From contig NW_025335268.1 in the NCBI RefSeq assembly GCF_004798865.1, positions 75,462,511-75,526,510 of the forward strand: a stretch of 64,000 bases of DNA, in the 5' to 3' direction. Positions within the stretch are counted from its first letter, which is position 1. Every line of letters begins with the position of its first letter. The translations under genes and the position numbers were made by a program. This DNA comes from Varanus komodoensis (Eukaryota > Chordata > Lepidosauria > Squamata > Varanidae). The notes beneath the pieces were generated by a model that saw nothing but the letters and a program-made list of their open reading frames with translations, had not been told where the DNA came from and did no database searches. Below, one piece after another: positions 46,641 through 57,570 of the stretch.

Positions 46641-47528
46641 CCGCCGTGTGTTCATGCTGCACAGAGCTGCTTCCGTCTGTGCCGACTTCAGAAGAGCCGC
46701 CGTAGCTTTCCATCCTCCAGAGTGTATGGAGTGCCCAGACCGCAAATCTGGGATCCTCCTGCACATTTCTGTCAAATGGAAGCCCCGGCTTGTTTATGGG
46801 ACCTGCGTGGGGGTGTCCCCCCAGCCCTCCCTCAGGGGACGTGGCCACCTGGAGGCCAGGCCAGCGGCTTGCTGTTTGAAGGGGGGCTTGTCAGGCCGAG
46901 TCATGGAAACCGCGGACGCTGGTGGCCGGAGGCTGCCCCCGCTCAGAGGCCGCGTACTGCGTTTGACGGGAGGCGAGGTGCTGTGGGGCCCCTCTCGAGG
47001 CCAACGGGATGAATCCCCCAGCCTGGAGAGGGGGAAAGGGTCGAGTCCCCTCCACACGCACACCAGATCAGTGCCCCCCAAAGCCCTGATACCGGAGGGA
47101 AGCTCTTGAGGCCGAGTCAGGCATTGGGCCACCCGGGGGACGCTTTGCAGGGTCTCTGGCGGAGGGGGCCTGTCCCCGCACCGACCTGCCAGGCGTCTTC
47201 CTGCCCCTGCAGCTCTGTGAACTGAGGCACCCAGAGGGCACCGCATCCTTCTGGCCTGAGGTGCCAGCAGAGGCACCTGGAGCCCTCCTGGGCAGCCGCG
47301 TCTCTGCCAGGTCTCGGCCTCTCCCTGCTGGCCATTCGGGGCCGGGGCGCCTCTCCGGCTCTCCGGACGCCTGAAGCACACAGACGCAGCCACATGGACG
47401 CGGATCCGCTGACCCCGCCGTGACGTTGCCGGTGGCAGACATTGCGATCCGGTTGGAAGGACGGTGGCTTGTCAACCTGCAGGTTCCAGGGGAATTTGGG
47501 AGCCTGACTTTAGGCTCTTAGTAATCCT

Positions 47529-47570
47529 GGTTTGGTTTGGTTTGGTTTGGTTTGGTTTGGTTTGGTTTTT
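47529..47570. repeat. (GGTTT)n microsatellite
   Basis: About eight perfect 5-bp units, followed by a T run. Purity suggests it is young and length-variable. Confidence 0.95.
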
Positions 47571-48870
47571 ATTCGAGTCGTTCACATCTATTTACTGATT
47601 GGTAAGAAATCCGGAACATTCTGAGTACTATTTCTCAAAAGAACGTGACGGGGCTGGCAGCGTGCCCTGGAGAGCATGTTCTGCACATGCTGGGTGCGGA
47701 TGGGCTGCGTCGTGGGTGCAGACGGGGCCACAGCACGCTGCGAGTGCGCTCATGCGGATGGCCTGCGGGGCTGTCGGGTTATCTCCCGATGTGTTTGCTG
47801 TCTCCAAAATGGCAGCTCTCGCACAAACCTCGCAAAAACGTCGGAGCAGGTCGCATTACTGCTCTTCCGCCGGGTTGCCATGAAATGCTCCACTCCCCAC
47901 CCGCAGGACCCCTCCCCTCGGCAGCCCTCCGTCTGGGGAAGGCCACCCGTACGGAAAGGAGAATGTGACGGTGACAGATCGTCTCTCGCGTGCCAGACGC
48001 AAAGCGACGGTCGTGCCAACGCATTTGTCATTGATTCCTTGGCTCTCAGAGTCGGTTTTCCCCAGGGCCACAGCAGTGAGGCCTGGCAGAACACCAGCCA
48101 GGCGGGGGAGGAGGAGGACTTGTGGGAGCACCCGCAGCCCGGCCGTCTCCGCCGGCCCCACCAGGAAGCCCCTCTCGGGACTAGGTAAACGCTCTCCACC
48201 TGGAGGTGCGGAAGGCTCGCTGCCGCACGGGGGGCATGCAGGACGCCGCCCGGCCAGAGCACAGCTTCCGGCACTCCCCGCCACCGAGGCTGGTGCACCC
48301 CAGCACCCCAGGCATGTCCCGCACCCGCTGGCCTCTGAGGGTGGGCGGCCTTCCGGACCTGCCGGCGAGGGCCCCCCACCAAGCGCAGTCACCACCTGGG
48401 GCCACGGGCTCCTGCGCCTGCTGCCACGGGGCGCCGCTCCTGCCACTCTTCCGCTGGGCTCGGGGGCCTGCCTGCCTGCCTGCCCCTCGCTCGCCTCCCC
48501 TCGCGTGTCCTTCCACCCACCTCCGCTCCCGCCAGCACCCCTGCACGTCTGGCTGGTCCACCAACAGGCTCGCGGGCATGTGTGGGCCCTGTGGGGCGGG
48601 CTGCGCGTTTCTGTGCATGACGTGGACACCTCCTCGGTCCCAGGGAAGGCTGGGTGGCCGGGCACGGTCCCAGCAGTGGCTGTGCGAGGGAGAGGGAGGG
48701 AGAGATTGGGCCTGCCAGCCTCCCCCAGAGCAGGGATCCGGCTTCGCCTGGAGAGCAAGGGCGGGCCTGTCTGCAGGATGCCCTCATCCCCTGTGGCGGA
48801 TCCAGGGGGAAGGGAATGCCCCCGCACTTGAGCCCCCACTACTGCCCGTTGGCCCCCGAGTGTGCAAAAG

Positions 48871-48970
48871 NNNNNNNNNNNNNNNNNNNNNNNNNNNNNN
48901 NNNNNNNNNNNNNNNNNNNNNNNNNNNNNNNNNNNNNNNNNNNNNNNNNNNNNNNNNNNNNNNNNNNNNN
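48871..48970. other. Assembly gap (100 N)
   Basis: Exactly 100 undetermined bases, the conventional placeholder for a gap of unknown size. It is flanked on the right by a CpG island. Open frames that run through it are meaningless. Confidence 0.99.
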
Positions 48971-49220
48971 CCGGGGCGCCCGGCGGCCCGCTCTTGCGGG
49001 GGAAGGGCACGGAGCGCCGCCCTTCCCCGGATCCGCGGCCGAGCTGAGCGGGTCGGTCGGTCGCGTTCGCGGCGGGCGCCCCCTGCGCTCCGGACGGTAC
49101 GTCGCTTGGCCTCCCGGCTCCGGAGCGCGTCCCCTCGGGGCTGGCGTCGTCCTGGGCTCCCTGCCCGGGGCAGAAGCCGAGGCGGCCCGCCTCAGCCCGG
49201 GGGGAGGGGGCTCCCGGGGC
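48971..49220. promoter_or_regulatory. SHANK3: CpG island abutting an assembly gap, candidate intragenic SHANK3 promoter
   Basis: The sequence right after the N gap is very CpG-dense (ccggggcgcccggcggcccg; gagcgggtcggtcggtcgcg; cgttcgcggcgggcgccccc). It carries a donor-like site g/gtacgt at 49096-49102. It lies 1.1-1.4 kb upstream of the linker exon at 50334. Mammalian SHANK3 is known to use several internal promoters that yield isoforms lacking the N-terminal domains. A promoter here would give a form starting between SH3 and PDZ. That assignment is inference from position and composition. Confidence 0.45.
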
Positions 49221-50333
49221 AAGGCGGCCCCCATCTCTTGCCTCTCTGCCCTCCTCGCCATTCCTGCCCCCCCACCGCGCCCTGGCTCCCCCACCCCACC
49301 CCGGATCCGGCCGAGCCAGGACAGTCGGGGCGGAATGCAGAGCCCTTGGAGAGCGAGTGGGGGGCCGCTGTGGAGGGCCCAGGGCGCTTCAGCTTGTGGG
49401 GTGGATCCGGGAGGCAGCGCCGGCAGCACCGCGGCTGCCCACCCGGCCCCCCTCCTTCTCTCCCTCCCGGCGCTGCAGGCTCCACTCGGGCCCGTGCAGC
49501 AGCTCGGCGGACATGGGCCCCGAACTCCGCTCCGAGGAGCCGGGCTGCTCTGGCTCGCTGGCCGCGGCTTGGGGCTTGGAGCCTTCCCCCAAGGCGAAGG
49601 TTCCGGCAGGACCGCTGTCCTCGGGGCCTGCGCACGAAAGCACCCCTTGGGCTGATCGTGGAAGCAGACTGGACGGCTCCGGGGTGGGTGGCTGCACCAG
49701 CTCCTCTCTCGGCCCGCCACGGCCACGGGCAGCCCACAGGCCGCCTCACAGATGGCTTTTCGGCCCTTGCCCCGTGTTCCCTGCCCCACGGCGCCTGCAG
49801 TGCCAGTGAGGCTGCAGAGACAGCGATGCTTGAGGGAGTGGCTGGTGCATGCGAGGGAAGTGTGGGTGCCACCATGGCGGGGGGGGGGGCGGTGGCCGCA
49901 GGGCCCCTTCATGCTGCCGCTGCTGCAGTCTTGTGGTTCCCAGAGCAGTCCTCGTCGGCACCACAGGGCACCCGCTTCGCCACTCTTCGCAGCACCACAG
50001 CACAGAGCACTCCTGGGGTTAACACCTCACTCCTGGGGTTCACACTCCACCGATCACATGCCTCTGAGGGGTGGGGACCTGGGGGTCAGGTGCCCTGGAA
50101 GGCAGCTGCATGGGCCCCCCGCCGGCACCTGGGCATCGCCAGCCACCCACGTCTGTCACGTCGGGGTCGTCCCGTGACCGAGAGGGATGCCCCGGTTGCT
50201 GTGAGGCCCGGCAGGCAGAAAAGTGCCCTGGGGTGGGGGCTGTGTGGGGCAGGGGCCCACAGCCATGGGGTTGCAGGGGGCACGTACCGGCCCAATTTCC
50301 AGGCGGCTGAGAAACTCCTGCTTTGCCTTGCAG

Positions 50334-50409
50334 AAACGAGAGAAGATCGGACCAAGAGACTCTTTCGCCACTACACGGTTGGCTCCTACGACAACTTCAC
50401 TTCGCACAG
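50334..50409 (+). CDS. SHANK3: SHANK3 internal exon, SH3-PDZ linker and PDZ-proximal extension
   Basis: The translation is (E)TREDRTKRLFRHYTVGSY, then DNFTSH(S). It matches the SHANK3 linker ETREDRTKRLFRHYTVGSYDSLTSHS. SHANK2 has ETRADRSKKLFRHYTVGSYDSF and SHANK1 has QESRSDKAKRLFRHYTVGSY. The exon is 76 nt: AA completing Glu from the previous exon, 24 codons, then AG of a probable Ser codon. The acceptor is ctgctttgccttgcag and the donor is gtaggc. It follows the SH3 exon after 22.75 kb of intron. The next expected exon, encoding the PDZ core (DYVI..., then FGFVLRGAKA), was not seen before the window end. The segment lies just before the PDZ domain that binds SAPAP/GKAP proteins. A CpG island and assembly gap lie 1.1-1.5 kb upstream, which raises the possibility of an internal promoter close to this exon. 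Confidence 0.95.
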
Positions 50410-51349
50410 GTAGGCGCCCCCTGCGGCCCCCGGGGCCCCTCCTGCCTTTTGCTGCGTGCGGCAACCCTGGAGCGAGGGATCCCTCTGCGGCGGGGTGCGT
50501 CCGAGCATGAGTGCGCGCTTGCGCGAGTGGGACCCCGAGGGCAGGGGCAGACCGTCCCAGCCTTGTCCGAGGCCCCCTGGTCAGTGCCAGCGGGCGAGCG
50601 GCTGTGGGGCCCCGATGCTCGCAGGCTGGCGGTGGCACTCGGTCTCGCGTGAAGCAGAGTCTGGCAGGCTCCCTCGGCAAGATTCGTGAGCAGGCGGCGT
50701 TGGCTCAGGGGCTGGGAGCGGAGCTGGAGCATGGGTCTGGGGGTCCTTCTGGGGGAGACGGGGGAGCTGTTCCAGCATTACTCATCCAGCCGCCGATGCG
50801 CCGGCCCTCATTCTCGGGCTGCGTTGGAGGGTAGACCCTTCTGTGGGTGGGCGGGAGGCCCGACTGCTGCCGGACGCCGGCCGACTGCTGGGCTGCTCTG
50901 GGCTGCTGACCGTTTGGCAGTCTGTGGACTCGGCCAGTGGGAGGAGGCCGAAGGGGCGGCTGGCTGGCGTGTGCTGCAGCAGAGCCCGGGGAGCCAGATC
51001 TTTCGAGCCCTGGGTTGGGGCCACCACTCAGGAAACGGGCCTTGCGGGTCTTCGAAGGCATGAGCCTCCTCTCTGAACCAGCGACAGTTGAGGGGGACAT
51101 GGGGAAGCACAGGTGAGCGCTGGATGCAGCCCTGCCGTGCGTCTCGGGTCCCATTCCCGTCTGTGTTTGCAGAGGCCGCCTGCTTCATGCAGGCGGGAAA
51201 ATTGCACGAATCCCACTGGAATTCCAGCTTTGTGGAATTCTCCCCAGGTATGTCCAAGTCCCCCAGTTCGTACAGGTGTCCCCATAGATGAAGCTGGATC
51301 AGGCCACCGAGGAAAACTGCAGGAGCGTACCTGCGAGCCAGAGACCAGG

Positions 51350-51480
51350 CGACTGCGAGCACATAGGCTGGGCATGCACGTGGTGGGCATGTTGCGAGTG
51401 GAGCCAGCTGGAGTCAGGGGTCAGACTAGATGGCCCAGGAGGCCCCTTTCTGGCTCGCCCTGTTTCTATGTTCTGTGTGC
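51350..51480 (+). mobile_element. CR1 3' terminal fragment
   Basis: 'aggctgggcatgcacgtggt' to 'ggtcagactagatggcccag' and 'ctcgccctgtttctatgttc' closely matches the 3' end of the CR1 at 14.2-16.4 kb (aggctggacatgcacatgg ... gactcgctctgtttctat). It is the same subfamily, severely 5'-truncated. The 5' edge is approximate. Confidence 0.85.
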
Positions 51481-51625
51481 TCAACAGCAGCAATTCAGGG
51501 CTTTGAGCAGGTCTTAAGCACCTCTTTGAAGCAACTGCAGTGTTCATAGAAGGTGGGGGGGGGGCAGAGGTGATTTCCCTGCTCCTTTCATGAGGTGCTG
51601 AGCATTTTCAGAAGGATGGAGGGCT

Positions 51626-51651
51626 TGGGGAGGGGGAGGGGGAGGGGGAGA
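51626..51651. repeat. (GGGGGA)n simple repeat
   Basis: Four near-perfect G-rich units with G-quadruplex potential on the + strand. Confidence 0.85.
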
Positions 51652-54600
51652 GCTTGAAGGGGGCCTGCAGGAATTCCTCTCGGCTCCCCGGCTGAGCAGG
51701 TGGTGGCCACTGGCATGGACTGGGCTCCACAACGGGGCCGTTGCAAAACCTCTGGCGGTGCCGAAAGCGGACGAAAGGGCTGGTGGAGTGCTTTCCCGGC
51801 CGATCTCCCACGTGGGAAGAGCGGCGCGTGATGATGTGGCTTGCAGGGAGGCTTCGGGGGCTCGGAAGGAGCTGTCCTGAGCCGCAGCGGGGGCCGCGTG
51901 CGAGGGTGCTTGGGGGGGCCCAACCCTGGCCCTCCCTTGCGAGGAGCCCCTGGCCCTCCCTTGCGAGGGGGCCGCCATCCACGGAGTGGGGGCCTTGCAG
52001 GGGGGGGGGCAGGAGGGCCTGTGTGGCCAAGCAGAGTCCCCCGTGTGCGGGCTGCAGCTCCGCATGCAGGCGAGGGGAGGCCAAGCAGGCTGGAAGGGGA
52101 TCCGGGGGTGGCTTGCCCTTCGCTGGCTCAGCCGCCCGTGCTTTTGCTTCGGCGTGTTTTCACACGGAAGAAGCGAGCGGGACGGCCAGAGGCTCGGTGG
52201 CGTGCCTGTGGACTCGCAGCTTCCTCTCCGTGCCGGGCGCCGCGCTCCCGCGGGGGTCTTTCCTCTGAGCCGCTGGGCGGCCCGGGCCGAGCACGCAGCT
52301 CTCTTGGCGGGGCTCTGCCGCGTGCAGAAAAGCCGCCTGTGCAACAGAGTTTGTGCAGCGGATCCGCGGAAACTCCAGCTCTCACGCCAGCCTTCTGGAC
52401 GAGCCCAGCCACGCACAGCTATCCTGCTCCACGGGGCTTCAGTTCACGGGGGGAGACCCGGCCCCACGAAGTCCCAGGCACGTTGGCAGCTCTCCCCTGG
52501 TAGGAGCCAGGCCTGGGGTGGCTGCCCGCCCGCCCGCCTCCCCGCAGGAGCTGGGCCTGGGCTGGCTCTGGAGCTGCGGGGAGCTGAGATGCGGGGAAGG
52601 GGGGCTGCCGGGCTTGCCTGGCGAGTCCAAGGACGGCAGCGGCACCCGCAGGCCCAGGAAACTGCGCGAAGGGTCCCGCTGGATCAGGCCGGGGTCGTGC
52701 CAGCCCAGCCTTCGGCTCGCACAGCAACCGGCAGCTGCCCCAGGGACCCACAGGCGGACAGGCTGCGGCCGCCCCTCCCGGCCACGCTTCCGGCAGCACG
52801 TACAGAGCCCCTGCTGGGGAGGCAGCGTCGCAGAGAGCCCCCTCTCCGGGGAAGGCACCCAGTCCCTGTGCAAGCCACCCTGGCCCCGTCCTGCCCGTCC
52901 AGAGCCTCCTGCCTGCTGGCTTGGCCGGGATGATGGCGGGAGGAGGGCCGCCCCCCCCCCCCCCCCCGGGCAGTGTTCCTGGGTGGCCGCACGCCTGGCT
53001 CGCCCCGTCCAGGCCGGATGTGCCTGCGGCTGCTGCGGCTGCCTTGCGGGGGACCTGCCAGCCCTCACATCTCCACGGCTGCCCCTCTGCCGCTTTCGGT
53101 GCGCCCGTCCGCCCAGGCACGGTGTGCTCAGGGGGTCACGCCGAGGGTCAGCTGAGGGGTGCGCAAACGGGGAAGTTCTATTTTAGTGCCTCCCCTAATG
53201 AGTGCCTCAGGCGGGGACGGCCGTTTTCACAGCGGCCACTTGCTGGGCTGCCGTTCGCATCAAGCCGCCGGCGCGGCCTCTCTCACGGGCCTGGCCGGCT
53301 CACGCCTGCCGCTGGAATCCTTGGCCCCACACGCCTCTCCGCCCCCACTGCTTGCATGGAGGAGCAGGCGGAGCCGAGGCACGACTGAAGCGAATGGCAG
53401 TGCCGCGAATGGCGGTGCCGGCCTGCGAGGGGCTTGGCAAAATGGCTTCTCGGCGACCGGACCCCGGCAAGCACCGCGTGTGGATCAGGCCCCCGCGAGG
53501 CTGGGGCTCCTGGGCTGGCCTTCAGCCGCCATTCGGATCTTGGCGCATTAGAGCACCAAGTGGCCCGGGACTCGAGGGGGGCGGGGGTGGCAACGCCCCC
53601 CCCCGCCGAAACAGGGCAGCCCAGGCCCCGGCCGGCTGTGGCTGGATCCGTGCCATTTCCTCTTGCGGACAGAGCCAAACCGCGCCCTCGGCAGCCGCCG
53701 CGTCTCACCTCCCCTCTGCCCCGGGGACCCTGGCGAGCGGCAGGGGAGGGTCGGCGGAGTGGTGCCTGCGTTTCCCCCCACGGTGGGCACCGTGGCGAGC
53801 GCTGGGTGTCTGCCCCGCACCACGCTGGCCCGCGACTGGCAGGACGCGGCACAGCGGCCCCACGGAGGGTTCGGTGGCCGGGCAGGATGGGCTCTGTGCC
53901 TCGAAGGCAGAGGGTGCCTGGCACGGGGGGCTTTTCCTCCGGCCCCAGGGGAGCCCGGAGCAGGCAGCGCCAGGGGGAGCATCTCCCGCATCAGGGGGCT
54001 GTCACACCTTTAATCAAAGCCCAATAGGGCAGGCAGCCCCCCCCATCCTACTGGGGCGGCCCGTGGCCAGGCAAGCAGAGCTGGGGTGGCCACAATGCCG
54101 GTGGCTTCGGTGGCCGGACACGTCCCAGATCCGGGGAGGGCCATCTTTGGAGCCGGGGACGGGGGCTGCGGTGGGAGAAGCGGCCAGATGCTCTGGCCAG
54201 CCCCAGAAGCCGTTTCCTGCTCCCGCCGCGGGCGCCCCTTCCTCGATTCCGCCACTTTGCCGCTGCTCCGGTGCCGTCTCCATGGCAACCATCCACCCTG
54301 TCAGTGCAGACGAGCGCAGCCGCTCACAGAGCCGCTTCAGGTGAACGGCGGGCGGCCTCGCAGGGGGCGCTGGGCACCCGGCGGATCCCACCCTGGCCGA
54401 CGGGAGCCTGCCAGGCATTACATTGGATCTGGGCGAAGGGCGAGCGTCTTGGCCTGGCGCCTCCCGTGTCGGCCTTCGCGGTCCCTCCCGCTTTCCTGGG
54501 GGTCGCCAGCCGTGGACCCCCGTGACGCGAGCGTGCAGGCAGCCAGGGGACGCTGGGGCTTGGTCCTCGCCCCAGGTCTGGCGCACAGAAATGCGGCAGG

Positions 54601-55072
54601 TGAGCGCTCGCTTGTCTTCCTTCTGCCACTTCCGCCATTGGAGTGGCATCGGCGGTCCCACGCCAGTGGGGGCGCGGCTTTATCACGGGGCAAGGGACAG
54701 CCGTGGGTTCCTGCCACGCGTGGCTCACCCGTCTGCCCTGGGCAGGCTTTGGCGCACGCTCACAAGTCATGGGGGGGGGGCGCATCCAGCAGGCAGGGGG
54801 ACGAGGCAGAGGGACAGCTTGCCCCAAAGGCCCCCAAACAGTTCTGGCCTATTGCCAGCCGCAGAGACGCTCTGTGGGCGCAGAGCAGAACTCGCACGCC
54901 GCTGGCCCCTCCCGTCCTCGCGCTGTGGGGCAGCGGGGCGTGAATCCGGCACGTGGGGTGGGTGCCAGCTTCGGGGAGGCATCTCCAGGGACTTTGCCTG
55001 GGGGTCCACTTGTGAGGTGAGCGGACCGCCTTCCGTGTGTGTCCATGCTCTGTGTTTCGCTTGCGCTGCTGT

Positions 55073-55089
55073 CGACCGACCGACCGACC
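55073..55089. repeat. (GACC)n simple repeat
   Basis: Four perfect 4-bp units. Confidence 0.9.
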
Positions 55090-55594
55090 TCCCAAGTGCT
55101 CCCCGCCTGCTAGAAGCATTTACTGCCCATGTGCCCCCGGAGGGGCTCCCAGCATCTTCCAGAATCCTCAGCCAGTGTGTCCAGCAAGGGGGCCAAGGGC
55201 CAGTTGTGGGAGCTGCCAGGAACCAGGCTGGGAAGGGCCGTCTCGGCGGAGCAGGACAGGCTCCCGTGAGCTCCGGGCCACCGGGGCCCACGGAGTTGCG
55301 CCCCCTGCAAAGCCGCTCCCGGACGGGGCACCCGGGCTGGGCCATGGGTGGGGAGCCACTCTCCGCTCGGGCTAAAGGGAAGGGAGTTGCCCGGGGGGGG
55401 GAGTGGGCAGAGGGGGGTAGTCTCAAAAACACGGAAGTTCTGCCTTTGTACATGCAGAAGTGGGCGCATCGCTGGGGCCGAGGGTAAGAGCTGCAAGCAG
55501 CCGCACCCACGGCCTGCGCACCCCCTTGGCTCCCCTCCATGAAGCAGGAGAAAGAAAGTTAGAGACCCACCTGCAAACCGCGCACTCTGTACTG

Positions 55595-55830
55595 CAAATA
55601 GAAACAGAAGGGGTCCCTCAGGCCATCTAGTCTGGCCTCCGGCACCAGCCGGCTCCGCTCACGACATGCCCACCATGTGCACGTCCGGCCTATCCTGGAA
55701 CACCCACACCGATGGGGCCTCAGCGACCTCTCGTGGAAGCCCATTCCACGCCCTCGGGGTCCCGACTGTCAGGAAGCGCTTCCCACACAGACGTACCCAG
55801 ACAGAAAGCATCTTGCGCTGCCTTCACAAG
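55595..55830 (-). mobile_element. CR1 3' end, antisense
   Basis: The + strand reads 'aatagaaacagaaggggtcc', 'ctcaggccatctagtctggc', 'gctcacgacatgcccaccat' and 'gacctctcgtggaagcccat'. This is the reverse complement of the 3' terminal region of the 14.2-16.4 kb CR1 (VWNGLPREV...gtcagactagatggcc). It is 5'-truncated. The distal edge near 55830 is approximate. Confidence 0.88.
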
Positions 55831-55959
55831 GCAAGCCACCGTTCACCGACCACACAGGCGCCGGATGCGTGCCTCGCGGTGATGGAAAGGCCGCGGCGCA
55901 GGTCGGGGCACCTGCCACTTGAGACGCCGGCGGCCTGCCCGGGCATGCTCCTTCTCGGA

Positions 55960-56300
55960 TGCTTTAGGCTATAATGCAATATAGTATCGTATTGTATAGG
56001 GTAATATTATATTACCCTATTATACTTGCATGCTACTTGCTCCAAAAGAAGAAGCATTTCAGATGAGGCTGTGTGGATTGGTCTTGTTCTTGTTATGTTT
56101 ACGGTACCCTACATTTCTAATTTTTTTCTGTTAAAAAGTGGGAAAAGCCCCCCCCACACACTTCTTTCCAGTCCTTTGTATCTCGGTTCATAATTGCTTT
56201 GGGTACCAAATGTATTCCTTCAGACACAGACAGGCTTGCGCAAATTCTCAAGGTGCGCCCTTGGTAAAGGCTCTCGTAATGTTGGCAGAGAGGACGGCAG
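55960..56300. other. AT-rich block with a perfect inverted repeat
   Basis: It begins with TA-rich DNA including a perfect inverted repeat with 12-bp arms (atagggtaatat / atattaccctat) and a 1-base spacer at 55996-56020. It continues with 'gttatgtttacggtacccta', 'cctttgtatctcggttcata' and 'attgctttgggtaccaaatg'. It may be a conserved element or an unrecognised transposon remnant. It lies 3' of an antisense CR1 tail. Confidence 0.3.
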
Positions 56301-57493
56301 GAAGGAACCGCATCACACGCACGCGCATGCGCGCACACTGAGCACCCTTCCGGAATTTATTAAACGCAAGCGAGAGTACGAAATGTGTACTCCTTGCTCA
56401 GAACAAGCCACACATGCATGCACAAGACGTGCAAGCCGCTCAGTGGGTGTGGAAGGGCTCCAGCTGCGGGGGATTTCACTCAGCCGGGGTACCCCAGCGA
56501 GGCTCACGCTTGGGGCCTGTCTGGCCGAGTGTGGGCCCCAGGACCCTCAGAAGAGTCTGGCCCACGGTGCGCAGGACGAATGGGGAAACGGGGCTCCCTG
56601 GCACTCCCGGGAAGGGAAGAGGGCTTTGGGACCGGCTTGCAGGGCGGGGAGGGAGCAGAGCACGGGTGGGGCAGCGCGACTGGGCAGCCCTGAGGCAGGC
56701 ACCCCAGGCCCAGAGGGCGGGCGGGCGGGCGAAGGGGCTGCGGAGCCAAGCGCCTCCCCGCATCCCGGTGTGCCTCCTCTGGCGAGGTTGCGCTGGGGTG
56801 GGATCGGTCCTTTGAGGAGTGGGCGGCCATCTCGGTGGGAGCAACGAGGGGGAGGCGGGTGCCCCCGCGTCCTTCCCGAGGGTTTACCAGGGAGGGCTGC
56901 CTGACCCGGCTGGGCCTCCGACCAAGCGCTGTGCGACGAAGGTCGAATTTGCACACAGAGAGACGGCGGTGCCGAGTGGGAGGCCGCAGCTTGCGCAAGG
57001 ATATCGTGAACGTGGGGCAGAATTGCAAATACCCCTCCCCTAGAGTTCGGATGACTGATTCCCGCAGCCGAAGGGGGAGGCGTGTCGGCCCCGGGGTCCC
57101 TGCGAGTGTGGGGGGATTGCACCCTCTGAAAAGGGGGTCGCAGCGGGTCCCTGCCAGCCTGCGGTGCCATGAAAGACAGCCTGGGCGGGCAGCTCCGGCG
57201 GGACTGGGCAAGGAGGACGGAAGGCGCGGCAGAAAAGGGGAGAATGAGCTCCACCCGTCCCCAGAGGGGGTGCTTGCGAGTGTCCCCCGCGCTGTTGCTG
57301 GCTCTCTCGGGGGGGGGGCACGGGACACGGGGTCCGTCCTGCTGCTGGGGGAGCGTGTGCAGCCGCTGGGGTGGGGGCCGCGGGAAGCTCTTCGACTGCC
57401 TCAGCAGCAGCTCTGGGGGAGCAGCAGAGGCCAGGCTGCTCCTGGGCCACAGCGGCCTTCAGGGCCGGGGCCACTGCTTGCCGGGGCCCCCGC

Positions 57494-57570
57494 AACATGT
57501 ACTTGTTTGAGGCATTTCTAGCCCGTCCAGTCACTCTTGCCTCCGGACGGCTCACGCTGCTCCTCTCCTA
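57494..57570 (-). mobile_element. Possible LINE (L2-like) tail, antisense
   Basis: 'gtttgaggcatttctagccc' followed by 'gcctccggacggctcacgct' resembles the reverse complement of the terminal gagccgccttgag...ggcgggatataaatgcctcaaa segment of squamate L2-like elements. It is very short, so assignment is weak. Confidence 0.35.

Larger units (their letters stand above)
27580..50333 (+). other. SHANK3: SHANK3 intron between the SH3 exon and the linker exon
   Basis: It is bounded by the gtgagt donor and the ctttgccttgcag acceptor of the two SHANK3 exons, which share phase 1. It is 22,754 bases including one 100-N gap of unknown true size. It holds a SINE, two CR1 composites, a CR1 antisense tail, a hAT element, an L2 3' end, simple repeats, CpG-dense blocks and AT-rich islands, all listed separately. 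Stretches where I see nothing nameable: about 27905-28810, 30170-30695, 30885-33665, 34580-35810, 36750-37445, 37745-38920, 39130-40735, 43110-45525, 46645-47525, 47575-48870 and 49225-50333. Long open frames here on both strands lack family matches and are attributed to GC-richness. Confidence 0.9.

Noticed and set aside
48206-50413. Open frame of 735 codons reaching the SHANK3 linker exon
   Set aside because: It runs through the 100-N gap and intronic sequence. Only its last part (from 50334) is genuine SHANK3 coding sequence, entered by splicing.
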